From the NCBI GenBank assembly GCA_017407835.1, contig JAFQVV010000005.1:1-56475 (forward strand): DNA of 56,475 bases, read 5' to 3'. A program made the position numbers and the translations under genes. This document shows, one piece after another, positions 1 through 8,246 of the stretch. The DNA comes from Clostridia bacterium. Its GTDB lineage: Bacteria; Bacillota; Clostridia; Oscillospirales; CAG-272. Within the stretch, counting starts at the first letter, position 1; the number at the start of each line of letters is the position of its first letter. A model generated the notes under the pieces. That model made no database searches, was not told the DNA's origin, and saw only the letters and a program-made list of their open reading frames with translations.

Positions 1-1689
1 ATAAGAAAGGCTGTTTCCGTTTACATCGCAGATTGCCGTAATCAGATCGCCGCTGTACGTGATGGTTGCCTGTCTCGATGCGTCATCATATACCCGAACG
101 ATCTTGCCTTCGGCATCTTTCGCAAGATACATTTTCTTCCCAGACACACAATCTGCAATCGTAATCAATGTCCCCGAATAGGTAATCTGCGTTTCGAACC
201 CTTGGTGATCCACGATCTTTGCCAGTTTTCCCTCTGCGTTATAATACTCGGTATGTGCCGAATTGCAGTCAATGATATACGGATACGCGCGCGTATGATC
301 CACTGTCAATACGTATCCCGCTTTATTTGCGTGGATACAATTGAATACCCCATTCGAACCCGCTTCTTTCTCATACTTCAAAAAAACAGAGGGATTCTGG
401 TATGCGTATGCCTCACTGCCGTCTACCACAACATATTTCTCATAATTGTGATACCAGCCTCGGCCGAGTGAAGATTCAACCAAACGGGTAGAATCATAAT
501 GCGCCGTCAATTTAAGGCCTTGACCACCGAACAAAGTCATCAGGGTGTTCTGCAAAAGATGAGCACCATTGTATACATCAATCGGATCTTGATATGTATT
601 TTCTGGTGCAGTGTTCTCGTTTTGGGGGCACGTTGGAGTGGTTGTTGTTCCATTTACCCTAACCGAACAGGAAGCACATACCCCACTGTCATCCACTGCG
701 GCTGCATAAATTGTGGCGTTACCCACATTTTTGCCTGTTACTTTTCCTGTCGTACCATCAACCGTTGCCACGGCAGTATTGCTGCTGCTCCAACAAACCT
801 TTTTCTGCTTAGCATTGGAAGGACAGACTGTCGCGCTGAGCGTAAAGCTCTCCTCCTTCTCCAATTCCAAAAATGTTTCATTCAGCGTAATATTCTCCAC
901 CAAAATCGGATTTCTTACGCGAATTGTGCAGCATCCCTCAACACCGCTTCCGTCTTGCGCCGCAGCATAAATCATTACCGTTCCTGCATTCTTCGCGATG
1001 ACAAGACCGGTGTCGGGATTTACAGTCGCTACATTAGAATTGCTGCTTCTCCACGTTACGGTTTGAGTGGCCGCATTGGACGGTGATACCGAAGCAGACA
1101 CATATGTACTCTCTCCTTTGAACAGCGTTGCGGTCATGGGGCATACCTGAATACTTGATACCAAAATATCCCCTGTCACATTTACCGTGCAGCTTCCACT
1201 TACTCCGCTGCCATCGGTGGAAACAGCTGTAATTGTCGCACTGCCTCGCGCAATGGCAGAAACCTCGCCATCTTCAACAGTTGCCACATTGGTATTGCTG
1301 CTGCTCCAGTGCAGATTTTTATTTGTTGAATTTCCCGGACACACCGCAGCACAAAGATCGGCACTTGTCCCCACTTCGAGTGAAATGCTTGCGGGATCGA
1401 GGGTAATCGACTCAACTGCAATTGTCCCACTTACTGTTACCGTCATATAATCACTGGCTCCAAATGCGTCTGCTGCAGTAGCATAAATCCGCGCGATTCC
1501 CGGAGCCTTCGCGTAAATGAATCCATTATCCGGACCTACGGTAGCAACGCTTGTATTGTCACTATACCATGTTACACAATTGCATGTTGCATTTTCCGGG
1601 CACACCTCAGCCACAGCACCATAATACCAGCGTCCGACCTGCAAATTAACCACTTGCGGCAGGACACGGACCGAATCTACAAATACCAT
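1..1689 (-). CDS. BIG2-domain Rhs/YD-repeat protein (3' end outside window)
   Basis: The frame stays open from ATG 1689 to base 1 (563 codons visible), so the C-terminus lies outside the window. A good SD (GGAAGGAG) precedes the ATG. Residues about 5-350 are four Ig-like BIG2 domains with the usual TW(H/Y)S(S/D)N..VATV and AxDGSG signatures. A Thr/Pro linker follows, then the start of an Rhs region (DPIDVYNGAHL, GRGWYHNYE, then repeats such as NAEGKLAKIVDHQG and DAEGKIVRVYDD). Rhs proteins form a beta-cocoon shell, often around a C-terminal toxin; the toxin part cannot be seen here. There is no signal peptide: BIG2 begins straight after Met. W21-Y22-Y23 aligns exactly with the same residues of the BIG2-caspase protein at 8856. 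The ATG is 24 nt after the DUF1906-like gene, so the two are probably one transcript. Confidence 0.85.
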   Translation of the reverse strand, partial: MVFVDSVRVLPQVVNLQVGRWYYGAVAEVCPENATCNCVTWYSDNTSVATVGPDNGFIYAKAPGIARIYATAADAFGASDYMTVTVSGTIAVESITLDPASISLEVGTSADLCAAVCPGNSTNKNLHWSSSNTNVATVEDGEVSAIARGSATITAVSTDGSGVSGSCTVNVTGDILVSSIQVCPMTATLFKGESTYVSASVSPSNAATQTVTWRSSNSNVATVNPDTGLVIAKNAGTVMIYAAAQDGSGVEGCCTIRVRNPILVENITLNETFLELEKEESFTLSATVCPSNAKQKKVCWSSSNTAVATVDGTTGKVTGKNVGNATIYAAAVDDSGVCASCSVRVNGTTTTPTCPQNENTAPENTYQDPIDVYNGAHLLQNTLMTLFGGQGLKLTAHYDSTRLVESSLGRGWYHNYEKYVVVDGSEAYAYQNPSVFLKYEKEAGSNGVFNCIHANKAGYVLTVDHTRAYPYIIDCNSAHTEYYNAEGKLAKIVDHQGFETQITYSGTLITIADCVSGKKMYLAKDAEGKIVRVYDDASRQATITYSGDLITAICDVNGNSLSY

Positions 1690-1713
1690 CAATATTCTCC
1701 TTCCGTTATTTTA

Positions 1714-2520
1714 TCAAAACATCTTATCCAGAATAACCTGTTCGTTACGAACGAGATCAAGGTTAAAGGTCGTAACCTTCCCCATATCATCCTCAATGGG
1801 ATGACACTCGACGCCGTACTGCCAAATGGCAATTTCTGCTCTTGTAATCCCGGACGGTGCAAAAGGCATCCAATCATCGGGATGAATCAGATGCGTGGTC
1901 GTCATGCCGTCATACTCCGACAGGGTGGGAGAGGTTGCCCAAATCAGACACTTTTTGAACACTTCCCGATCGGTCTGCATCCCTCGGCTGAATTCGCGGT
2001 CGAACGATACTTTTGCATCGGTGTTTACCTTAAAACCGGGGGTGTAGCCTTCTGCCATAAGTGCAGTAGCATACCCTCGCAGAAAATCGCGGGTTACGGG
2101 TTCATCATCACCAATTTCCAGGAAGATGGCGGTTTCTTCGGGAATACCCAACTCAAGCGCTCGGATATCCACTTTTTTGGCGAGAAGCTTTCCTTCATCT
2201 TCTGTCTGCTTTGCATCAGTTGTCTCATATACAGCGGCAATCTTGCAGCCTTTGTCATGAAGATACTCGATTTCTTCAACAGTAAGACAGTTTTCTCCGG
2301 TAAGATATCTGCCGTAGAAATTCGGATAGATCTTGTTGCGAACGACCCACTCAAACTCGTCAATGTTGTTCTGAAGAAGATCGTTTGCCTGAATTTTAGC
2401 GTCGACACCAAAGAGAAGTCGATTCACCGACTTAGCCACAACGGGCTCCGAGACAGAAGGCTGAGCCACCTGGGCTTCTGCGTTCATTGTTTTTGTTCTG
2501 TAAGCATTTCTGCATGCCAT
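1714..2520 (-). CDS. DUF1906-like (Rv2525c-like glycoside-hydrolase-fold) protein
   Basis: A 268-aa protein. ATG 2520 is preferred because AAAGGAG lies 10 nt upstream; the upstream ATG at 2529 abuts the SD. A low-complexity N-terminus of about 40 aa is followed by LLFGVDAKIQ, FYGRYLTG, KIAAVYETTD, AIFLEIGDDEPV, FLRGYATALM, YTPGFKVN, CLIWATSP and EIAIWQYGVE. That order (start of a TIM-like barrel, FYGRYL strand, D/E-rich strand ends, WQY near the C-terminus) fits the DUF1906/GH25-like fold, which is often linked to cell-wall glycan binding or hydrolysis. No signal peptide or membrane segment is seen, which is odd for that fold. It is the first gene of an operon with the BIG2/Rhs gene. A 234-bp piece of it is copied at 3690-3923. 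Family call moderately sure; activity unknown. Confidence 0.72.
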   Translation of the reverse strand: MACRNAYRTKTMNAEAQVAQPSVSEPVVAKSVNRLLFGVDAKIQANDLLQNNIDEFEWVVRNKIYPNFYGRYLTGENCLTVEEIEYLHDKGCKIAAVYETTDAKQTEDEGKLLAKKVDIRALELGIPEETAIFLEIGDDEPVTRDFLRGYATALMAEGYTPGFKVNTDAKVSFDREFSRGMQTDREVFKKCLIWATSPTLSEYDGMTTTHLIHPDDWMPFAPSGITRAEIAIWQYGVECHPIEDDMGKVTTFNLDLVRNEQVILDKMF

Positions 2521-2587
2521 GATTTTCATTCTCCTTTTTCTTTCATAAAAGTTGTTTGGTTTTGTTGTGTTTTGCAGCTGCACTTGT

Positions 2588-2619
2588 AGTATAAACCTTA
2601 ATATTGACATCTACTGTCA
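2588..2619 (-). promoter_or_regulatory. Operator-promoter A (GACA-N5-TGTC dyad + -10) of the DUF1906/Rhs operon
   Basis: On the minus strand the dyad TGACA-GTAGA-TGTCA (2605-2619) is followed by 11 bp and the -10 box TATACT (2588-2593). At normal -35 spacing there is only CAGTAG, so the dyad takes the place of a -35 box. The same dyad-N11-minus-10 layout occurs at 8629-8665 and 8725-8756. The dyad also lies upstream of the divergent lipoprotein gene at 2715. Confidence 0.6.
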
Positions 2620-2655
2620 GGATTAAAAATTTACAAATAAAAAAACAATGCTTGA

Positions 2656-2684
2656 TTGTTTTCTTGAGTGTTGTATGATATAAT
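2656..2684 (+). promoter_or_regulatory. Promoter of the 2715 lipoprotein gene
   Basis: TTGTTT (2656-2661), 17 bp, then TATAAT (2679-2684) in the extended form TGATATAAT. It lies about 30 bp upstream of the ATG, which has an AGAGGAG ribosome binding site. Confidence 0.6.
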
Positions 2685-2714
2685 AAATTACAGACTAAAA
2701 GAGGAGAATACGAT

Positions 2715-3485
2715 ATGAAAAAAGTAATATTGATTTTACTTTGTTTTGCGATGCTTGTTGTAGCGATTTCGTGTGGCAAGAATGATAAAATATCTTTGGA
2801 AACTTCATACAACGAGAATTCTAACGATGAAATATCGGATGCTTTGCAAAGTGTTCAAGACATTTCTAATCGTGATAGTGCACAACCGGGAAATGTCTGT
2901 TCAACTGATAACGGCAAAGAGATTTCTTCAGTAGACTATTCAAATATTAATAATTTACCCGAGCACTATCTTCAAATCATCAAAAATGAGAAGCCATTTC
3001 TTTTAATGGGTGAGAAAATGTTAATCGATAATTATAAATCTCCGTATCTCCAAAAGTATCTTAATCAATGTGATAATGCGCAATACGCCGTGCTGGATAT
3101 GGACGAAGATGGAAAAGTAGAACTCTTAATTAGCGGCTGGACAAGCGATATTCTCGTTCTTCATGAGGAAAATGGAATCATATACGGCGTTGATTTTACT
3201 TTTCGAGGAATGTATAATGTGAAAACAGATGGTTCTTATTGTTGGAACTCCAATCAAGGAAAAACCTATGGTTGTTCTAAATTATCATTTAAAAACGGAA
3301 CATGTTCCGAAGTAGAACTCAGCCGAGTAGAGCATGGAGATAATGGTATTGATGTTTTTTTTGTTAACGGCATAGAGGTAACTAACGAAGAGTACGGCTT
3401 GCTTACTGAATCACATTTAGGTGTGGACAACATTACTTGGTATAAATTAAGCATATTTCCTAAAAATATTGGAGACAAGGGATAA
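2715..3485 (+). CDS. Putative lipoprotein, unknown function
   Basis: A 256-aa protein beginning MKKVILILLCFAMLVVAISC; VAISC is a lipobox with Cys20, so export and lipid anchoring are expected. An Asn/Ser/Asp-rich linker of about 60 aa follows. The globular part contains YAVLDMDEDGKVELLISG, a D-x-D-x-D-G calcium-loop type motif seen in FG-GAP/VCBS-like proteins of Clostridia. I do not recognise a defined family. It is divergent from the DUF1906/Rhs operon across a shared regulatory region, and a strong hairpin ends it within 30 bp of the stop. It is the only obviously exported protein between 1 and 8.6 kb. Confidence 0.8.
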   Translation: MKKVILILLCFAMLVVAISCGKNDKISLETSYNENSNDEISDALQSVQDISNRDSAQPGNVCSTDNGKEISSVDYSNINNLPEHYLQIIKNEKPFLLMGEKMLIDNYKSPYLQKYLNQCDNAQYAVLDMDEDGKVELLISGWTSDILVLHEENGIIYGVDFTFRGMYNVKTDGSYCWNSNQGKTYGCSKLSFKNGTCSEVELSRVEHGDNGIDVFFVNGIEVTNEEYGLLTESHLGVDNITWYKLSIFPKNIGDKG

Positions 3486-3488
3486 AAA

Positions 3489-3518
3489 CTCCGCCTCGTT
3501 TGAGGCGGAGAACTTTTT
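3489..3518. terminator. Bidirectional hairpin terminator
   Basis: CTCCGCCTC-GTTT-GAGGCGGAG (3489-3510) followed by a T-tract on the plus strand; an A-tract on its other side gives a T-tract on the minus strand. It ends the 2715 lipoprotein gene and can also stop transcription from the leftward biosynthetic operon after it crosses the gene debris at 3524-3923. Confidence 0.85.
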
Positions 3519-3523
3519 TGTTT

Positions 3524-3690
3524 TTATCCGCTTGAAGTCATCATTGCTGTATAAATTGCTTCAGCTCTTGTAGCTCTCCTCTGGGCTTGTGCAGAATCGG
3601 CGGGACGCAAATAAAGATTGCACAAATCTGCACCGGCAATATTAGCCGCACTGGCAGAATCAATGTTATCACATTTATTTAGTACACGTC
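3524..3690 (-). pseudogene. C-terminal remnant of an unidentified gene
   Basis: On the minus strand an open frame reads VLNKCDNIDSASAANIAG, continues through LYLRPADSAQAQRRATRAEA and ends TAMMTSSG plus stop (3524-3526). It has no start codon and no SD. It abuts the DUF1906-like fragment in a different frame, so the join is a recombination scar rather than one gene. The origin is unknown; the ATRAEAI stretch is loosely SLH-like but too short to assign. Confidence 0.5.
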
Positions 3691-3923
3691 CAAATCAGAC
3701 ACTTTTTGAACACTTCCCGATCGGCCTGCATCCCTCGGCTGAATTCGCGGTCGAACGATACTTTTGCATCGGTGTTTGCCTTAAAACCGGGGGTGTAGCC
3801 TTCTGCCATAAGCGCAGTGGCATACCCTCGCAGGAAATCGCGGGTTACGGGTTCATCATCACGAATTTCCGGGGAAATGGCGGTTTCTTCGGGAATACCC
3901 AACTCAAGTGCTCGGATATCCAC
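3690..3923 (-). pseudogene. 234-bp fragment of the DUF1906-like gene
   Basis: It matches 1939-2172 inside the intact DUF1906-like gene with 10 mismatches in 234 bp by my count (about 96% identity) and no gaps. It encodes the internal stretch from DIRALELGIPEE to FKKCLIW. Identity stops sharply at both edges: on the right 10 bp from the end of the acyl ligase gene, on the left at the unrelated remnant. There is no start and no SD, so it is debris from a duplicated or recombined DUF1906-like copy. Confidence 0.85.
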
Positions 3924-3932
3924 CTGGCAGCA

Positions 3933-5300
3933 TTATCTTTTTCGAATGATTTTTCCGCCGCCGTTCTTGGGCAGCTCAGATACCAGCTCAATGTGATTTG
4001 GAATCTGAAAACCGGGTAAACGCTCACCACACATCTGTTTTACCTGTTCCGGCGAAACAAAATCGCCAACTACTTTCATACCGATTTGTTTTCCATGGGA
4101 ATTTTCAAAGCTGTAAACCAAAACCTCATGTACCCGAGGATCCTTCTTCACTGCACCTTCAATCTCTGCCGGATAGATATTCATGCCGGCCTTAATAATC
4201 ATATCATCGCTGCGCCCTTTGATTTTGATCAATCCCTTATCGTTCATCTCTGCGATATCGCCTGTACACAGCCATCCATCCTGAAAAATCTGCGCTGTCT
4301 TAGCGGGATCACGGTAATACCCAAGCATAATATTGTCCCCCTTAACCCACAGAACACCTTCTTGATCGGATGCACAAGTCTCTCCTTGTGCGTTCACAAT
4401 CTTCACAGCGGTGGACCGAAGAGGAATACCAACATATTCCGGATAAGTTTGAAACAACGCAGGGGGAAGATAACTGACACGGGGACATGCCTCGGTGAGG
4501 CCATAAACATGATAAATTTCACACGTTGGAAAGGCAGCTGCAATCCGAAGCCCGATATCACGGCTCATACACTCACCACTGATACAAATATGTTTGAGCG
4601 AATCAGGTGCAGTTTGCTTTTGAAAGCGCGCCATCATCGAGAGTAATGTGGGCGTGCCGCAAAAAGCAGTTATACCGTACTTGGCAATCAGCTTCAACAA
4701 TTCGGGCGGATTAAATACACCGGAATAAAAACGAATGTTTGTCCCTTTCACTAATGCAGCAAGGAATTCGCCGGTAAGCACTGCACAATGATAAATCGGC
4801 CGGGAAATGAGAATGGTATCACCTTTTCCTATGGCAAAGTAAGACGCAATATCTGTGACATTGGTCATAATATTTCTCCCACTGAGCATAACACCCTTGG
4901 GTTTCCCTGTCGTCCCCGAAGTACACATGATCAAAGCAGGGCTCTCCTCAGGAACGACATAGTGGCTGTCACTGATGCGCGTAATTTCCAACTCGCCATC
5001 CTCGTCCATAATGATTGCATCGGGATCGATTGCCTCCAGAATTTTCTGACAGTGAATAGCGCCATATCTCAATGACAACGGTACCGCAGGAATATTGGCG
5101 GCTAAGCACGCCAGAAGGGCAAGTGCCGCGGCCATTTCGGACTGACATAAAATCGCACAACATTTCACCCCTGCTAACTTTGGGGCAAAAAGTTCCGCCC
5201 AAATTACCGCTTCTTCAAAAGACAGCTCCGCATCATTTTCGCAAATGATTTGTTCGGGATGAATCATGATTTTTTCTTTTAAGTAATGCCAAAGTTTCAT
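3933..5300 (-). CDS. Acyl-adenylating (AMP-forming) ligase
   Basis: A 455-aa member of the ANL superfamily. It has the P-loop-like A3 motif MCTSGTTGKPKG (about residues 125-136), A5 YHVYGLTEACP, A7 WLCTGDIAEM, A8 GLIKIKGRSDDMIIKAGMN and a C-terminal KNGGGKIIRKR with the A10 catalytic lysine. Such enzymes activate a carboxylic acid as acyl-AMP and pass it to CoA or to a carrier-protein phosphopantetheine. It overlaps the BtrH-like gene by an ATGA, and an acyl carrier protein is encoded two genes upstream. That suggests it loads the ACP, as BtrJ loads BtrI in butirosin synthesis (by analogy). It is short for an acyl-CoA synthetase, a length common for free-standing loading ligases. Substrate unknown. 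Confidence 0.88.
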   Translation of the reverse strand: MKLWHYLKEKIMIHPEQIICENDAELSFEEAVIWAELFAPKLAGVKCCAILCQSEMAAALALLACLAANIPAVPLSLRYGAIHCQKILEAIDPDAIIMDEDGELEITRISDSHYVVPEESPALIMCTSGTTGKPKGVMLSGRNIMTNVTDIASYFAIGKGDTILISRPIYHCAVLTGEFLAALVKGTNIRFYSGVFNPPELLKLIAKYGITAFCGTPTLLSMMARFQKQTAPDSLKHICISGECMSRDIGLRIAAAFPTCEIYHVYGLTEACPRVSYLPPALFQTYPEYVGIPLRSTAVKIVNAQGETCASDQEGVLWVKGDNIMLGYYRDPAKTAQIFQDGWLCTGDIAEMNDKGLIKIKGRSDDMIIKAGMNIYPAEIEGAVKKDPRVHEVLVYSFENSHGKQIGMKVVGDFVSPEQVKQMCGERLPGFQIPNHIELVSELPKNGGGKIIRKR

Positions 5301-6298
5301 ATCAATTTATATTCTTTCGATTTTTCAAGCAGATTGGTAAGAAGAGATTGTTCGCTGCCTTTTAGTGCAAGCAGCTTTTTTTGCACAATCGGCAATACTG
5401 CATCGCGTCTTTTCATATGATGAGAGGCATATAGTGTTCGAATTGTATTTGCATCGGCAACAACAGACTCATAACGCTTGCTAATCTCCGGCGCCATGGC
5501 AAATGCGTTTTCAATGCATACAATTCTTTCGAGCATTGTTTTTTTGTGCTCCCATATCAGCCGAAATATTCGACGATCCATCCTTTCATAAGGAATAGAA
5601 CCATCATAAAGTTTGCCGATATATTTTGCGATATAGTCGTGAACAACAATCCCATACACCGAACCTTCGCCATCTTCGGGATAATGATCCATGCTGGAGT
5701 GTAAATACTCGCCTATTTTTTCCAATGCTGTATTGGGCGAAAACTGAACTTGTTCTTCTTTCGCTTTGATTCCACAGATTGTACCATGCACGCCCTTTTT
5801 AAACATCGCTTTTCTGCCGGCATCAAAGGAATCTTGCGAAGTCCAAAACTTTCGATACACCCAGTTGCAGTCATACGCATAGAGGCAATATGTTTTGTTT
5901 GTCCGATCATACCCGCAAATGGCACCATCATGACAAAAATGGCGCTCCATATACCAACTCTTCCCTTCCACATAGAAATCATCAATCCCCGCAAAGCATA
6001 CACAATATCCCTCGTCAAGCAGGTTCCGAATGACAGGGTGGATGTATCCACCCAAAAACCGCATATCATACCATTGTTTTTCAAGGTGAGGGTTGGAGTG
6101 CCAGGAAGATCGTATAATATTGATCTCCGGGGTGGTAAAGCCGTGAAGAAATTTTCTGGTACAGGTCAAAATCATTGTTTCATTTAAATAATAATTCCGT
6201 ATAGACGGATTGTTAACCAGAACTGCAGAACCCGGTCCCTGGTTATGGAAGGTACTGTAGATGGGTTCCGACAAAACAAGTTCAACTTTCTTCTTCAT
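5297..6298 (-). CDS. BtrH-like (PF14399-type) acyltransferase/peptidase-fold protein
   Basis: A 333-aa protein from ATG 6298; GTG 6310 would add four residues, and neither has a strong SD, which suggests translational coupling to the ACP. The central block LLDEGYCVCFAGIDDFYV ... HFCHDGAICGYD ... YCLYAYD (residues about 93-143, with H123 and D143) resembles the His/Asp half of BtrH_N and C39-like papain folds. The N-terminal catalytic Cys expected there (HC in BtrH) is not obvious; the equivalent stretch reads FHNQGPGSAV. In butirosin synthesis BtrH moves an acyl group from carrier BtrI to an amine. Placement between an ACP and an acyl ligase supports a similar transfer role, but the missing Cys leaves the chemistry open. 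Confidence 0.6.
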   Translation of the reverse strand: MKKKVELVLSEPIYSTFHNQGPGSAVLVNNPSIRNYYLNETMILTCTRKFLHGFTTPEINIIRSSWHSNPHLEKQWYDMRFLGGYIHPVIRNLLDEGYCVCFAGIDDFYVEGKSWYMERHFCHDGAICGYDRTNKTYCLYAYDCNWVYRKFWTSQDSFDAGRKAMFKKGVHGTICGIKAKEEQVQFSPNTALEKIGEYLHSSMDHYPEDGEGSVYGIVVHDYIAKYIGKLYDGSIPYERMDRRIFRLIWEHKKTMLERIVCIENAFAMAPEISKRYESVVADANTIRTLYASHHMKRRDAVLPIVQKKLLALKGSEQSLLTNLLEKSKEYKLI

Positions 6299-6539
6299 TT
6301 TCGATTTCACCGCAATATTTTTTCACAAGATTAACCAGATCAGAAACTACAGTCAGATCGAACGGATTTAAATCCGACTCCTCCAGCTCAATTTCAAAAG
6401 CAGTTTCGATTTCAATGAGCATTGTGATCATAGACAGACTGTCAAGCATTAAATCTTCTTTGAGCTGACTTTCAAGGGAAATGTTCTCCACACCACTCAG
6501 TTCCTTTAGAACTCCGCTGATTGTTTCAAACATCTGCAT
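6282..6539 (-). CDS. Acyl carrier protein
   Basis: An 85-aa acidic protein with LMLDSLSMITMLIEIE, where Ser34 of DSL is the expected 4'-phosphopantetheine site. The four-helix ACP pattern and an acidic tail (GEIENEEES) fit the family. It overlaps the kinase gene upstream by 14 nt and the BtrH-like gene downstream by 17 nt. No fatty-acid synthesis genes surround it, so it is a dedicated carrier for this cluster rather than the housekeeping AcpP. Confidence 0.93.
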   Translation of the reverse strand: MQMFETISGVLKELSGVENISLESQLKEDLMLDSLSMITMLIEIETAFEIELEESDLNPFDLTVVSDLVNLVKKYCGEIENEEES

Positions 6540-7170
6540 TTTTCATCATCCTTTCGACCGCACTTTTTACCGTTGCATAGCATTTATCTTCACTTTCCAG
6601 CGTAGAGATCAGCACACCTTCATTCGCAAGACAAATATCAACGTACTCTTTACGAAGCTTGTATTGAAGATCCATATCAATATATCGATCTTTTTCCTCC
6701 GGTCGCCTGCGAACACGGGCTACTGCCTCTTCCACAGGAAGATCAAAGAAAAATGCAAGATCCGGTTTTACAATCGACTCGGCGATTTCATAAATCCATG
6801 CATCCGTTTCATACCCTCTTGCCCGCAAATTCGCAAGGCAGGAATAGAAATACCGATCGCTGAGTACAAGTTGTCCTTTTTGCATCGCCGGCACAATGAC
6901 TTTATTCACATGCTGCAGGCGATCACTTGCTGCAAGTAATGATAGGCTTCGATAATCAAAGGCATTATGATCGGGGCTATCCATATAAGTTCGAAAAATT
7001 TCCGAATTTCGCACCGCATCGGTTGGTTGTTTGGTCATAAACAACCGATTTTCTTTGGCAAGATCTTCAATCAGCCGCCTCATCATCGTACTCTTCCCAC
7101 ACCCGTCCAACCCACAAAATGTGATTAGACAGCCGGGTGTTTCGTTCTTACGCATATTCAATTTTTTCAT
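6526..7170 (-). CDS. Thymidylate-kinase-like P-loop kinase
   Basis: A 214-aa protein with Walker A GLDGCGKST (residues 20-28), TKQPTD (the dTMP-kinase EPTD-like substrate loop), LVLSDRYFYS (DR motif), a RRRPEEKDRY lid and a Pxxx FFFDLP strand. This is the dTMP-kinase fold. The housekeeping Tmk is normally elsewhere, and here the gene sits in a cluster with a nucleotidyltransferase and an ACP, so the substrate could be a nucleotide or sugar other than dTMP. ATG 7170 has AGGAGG 10 nt upstream inside the end of the preceding gene. It overlaps both neighbours, so it is translationally coupled. Confidence 0.82.
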   Translation of the reverse strand: MKKLNMRKNETPGCLITFCGLDGCGKSTMMRRLIEDLAKENRLFMTKQPTDAVRNSEIFRTYMDSPDHNAFDYRSLSLLAASDRLQHVNKVIVPAMQKGQLVLSDRYFYSCLANLRARGYETDAWIYEIAESIVKPDLAFFFDLPVEEAVARVRRRPEEKDRYIDMDLQYKLRKEYVDICLANEGVLISTLESEDKCYATVKSAVERMMKNADV

Positions 7171-8242
7171 ACTCCGGTCCCTCCTGCAGATCTTTCATTC
7201 TATTCTCCATAAAAAATCTGCTATTCGTATCTAATGTTCTATAGTATAAAAATTTTTTATCCTTGGGGGAGACTACCCGTAAAAGAAACGTCGGATCTTT
7301 AGCTAAAACATCCTTTGCGCTTTGATAAAGATAATCATTGGCAATATCAAACAGTTCCATCGTCTCCCAGACTGTGAACGCACAAATTTTTTCAATCCCC
7401 AATTCACCGGCGCGCACAAAAATGCTATCAATATCATCCTTTGTCATTTCGGAAAGCAAGAGATAAATATCGCTGTATTTATACAGCGTCATATCACGAT
7501 GCATTTCAATCCAAGGAAGTGTAGTTGCTTCTTTGTGGAGATGCGCACAAAGATGAAGAAAGAAATCGTTTTTTTCCAACGTAGGAATTTGAATCCCTTT
7601 TTCCTCGTTTAGACAAATCTTCGACAACATGGAGGATAAAATATCGGTATCACTGTTTTTATAATCCAAAGAAAAGTTGATATCCACCTCTAAATATTCC
7701 ATATACGGAAGATTAACTGTTTTTATATACGGTACAGTTTCTCCGCGCAGCATTTTTGACTCGATGATTTGCTGCCGAGTTGCGGGAACAAACACACCAT
7801 TCCGGATAGAGCCTTGCTTAAATCCTGCAGCGGTAAGTGCATTTCCCACCATTGTCACATTCTCCGGCAGGACAAGCAAGTCAATATCATTAGACGTACG
7901 ATATCCGTCAGGATAATGCGCACACAAATACGCCCCCTTCAACATAGCGATCTTACATGCGCACTCGGAAATCACTTGTGCAACGTAATTTACACAGTTC
8001 AGAAAATGCGCATTCTTCATCCTGTTTTGTTCATATGCAGTGCTAAGTGAGTTGCGAAATTCTCGATTCACCCGATAAAGAAGACCATGCTGTTTGAGTG
8101 TTCCATAGGCAATCCCCTGCATTCGATTAAAAAACAACTCACCCAATACAGAGGAAGATGCATATTTTAGCAGCTCCTCATTGAAGCTGCTGCATTGAAA
8201 TTTGCAAAGTGCCTTAAACAATCTTTTCTCATTTTCGTTCAT
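7148..8242 (-). CDS. PF14907-like nucleotidyltransferase family protein
   Basis: A 364-aa protein. The core reads KIAMLKGAYLCAHYPDGYRTSNDIDLLV (quoted in pieces: LKGAYL, TSNDIDLLV), with D119 and D121 as the metal carboxylates and LEVDINFSL giving a third at about D187. This is the polymerase-beta nucleotidyltransferase pattern of the uncharacterised NTP_transf_5 group. The helical N- and C-terminal regions have HLHKEATTLPWIEMHRDM and no catalytic motif I know. Members of this family are often encoded next to peptide or small-molecule biosynthesis genes. It starts 4 nt after the regulator and overlaps the kinase gene by 23 nt. Confidence 0.75.
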   Translation of the reverse strand: MNENEKRLFKALCKFQCSSFNEELLKYASSSVLGELFFNRMQGIAYGTLKQHGLLYRVNREFRNSLSTAYEQNRMKNAHFLNCVNYVAQVISECACKIAMLKGAYLCAHYPDGYRTSNDIDLLVLPENVTMVGNALTAAGFKQGSIRNGVFVPATRQQIIESKMLRGETVPYIKTVNLPYMEYLEVDINFSLDYKNSDTDILSSMLSKICLNEEKGIQIPTLEKNDFFLHLCAHLHKEATTLPWIEMHRDMTLYKYSDIYLLLSEMTKDDIDSIFVRAGELGIEKICAFTVWETMELFDIANDYLYQSAKDVLAKDPTFLLRVVSPKDKKFLYYRTLDTNSRFFMENRMKDLQEGPEYEKIEYA

Positions 8243-8246
8243 TTTC

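Noticed and set aside
499..1086. Rightward 195-codon frame near the left edge
   Set aside because: Antisense to the BIG2/Rhs gene, which reads as continuous BIG2 domains on the minus strand.
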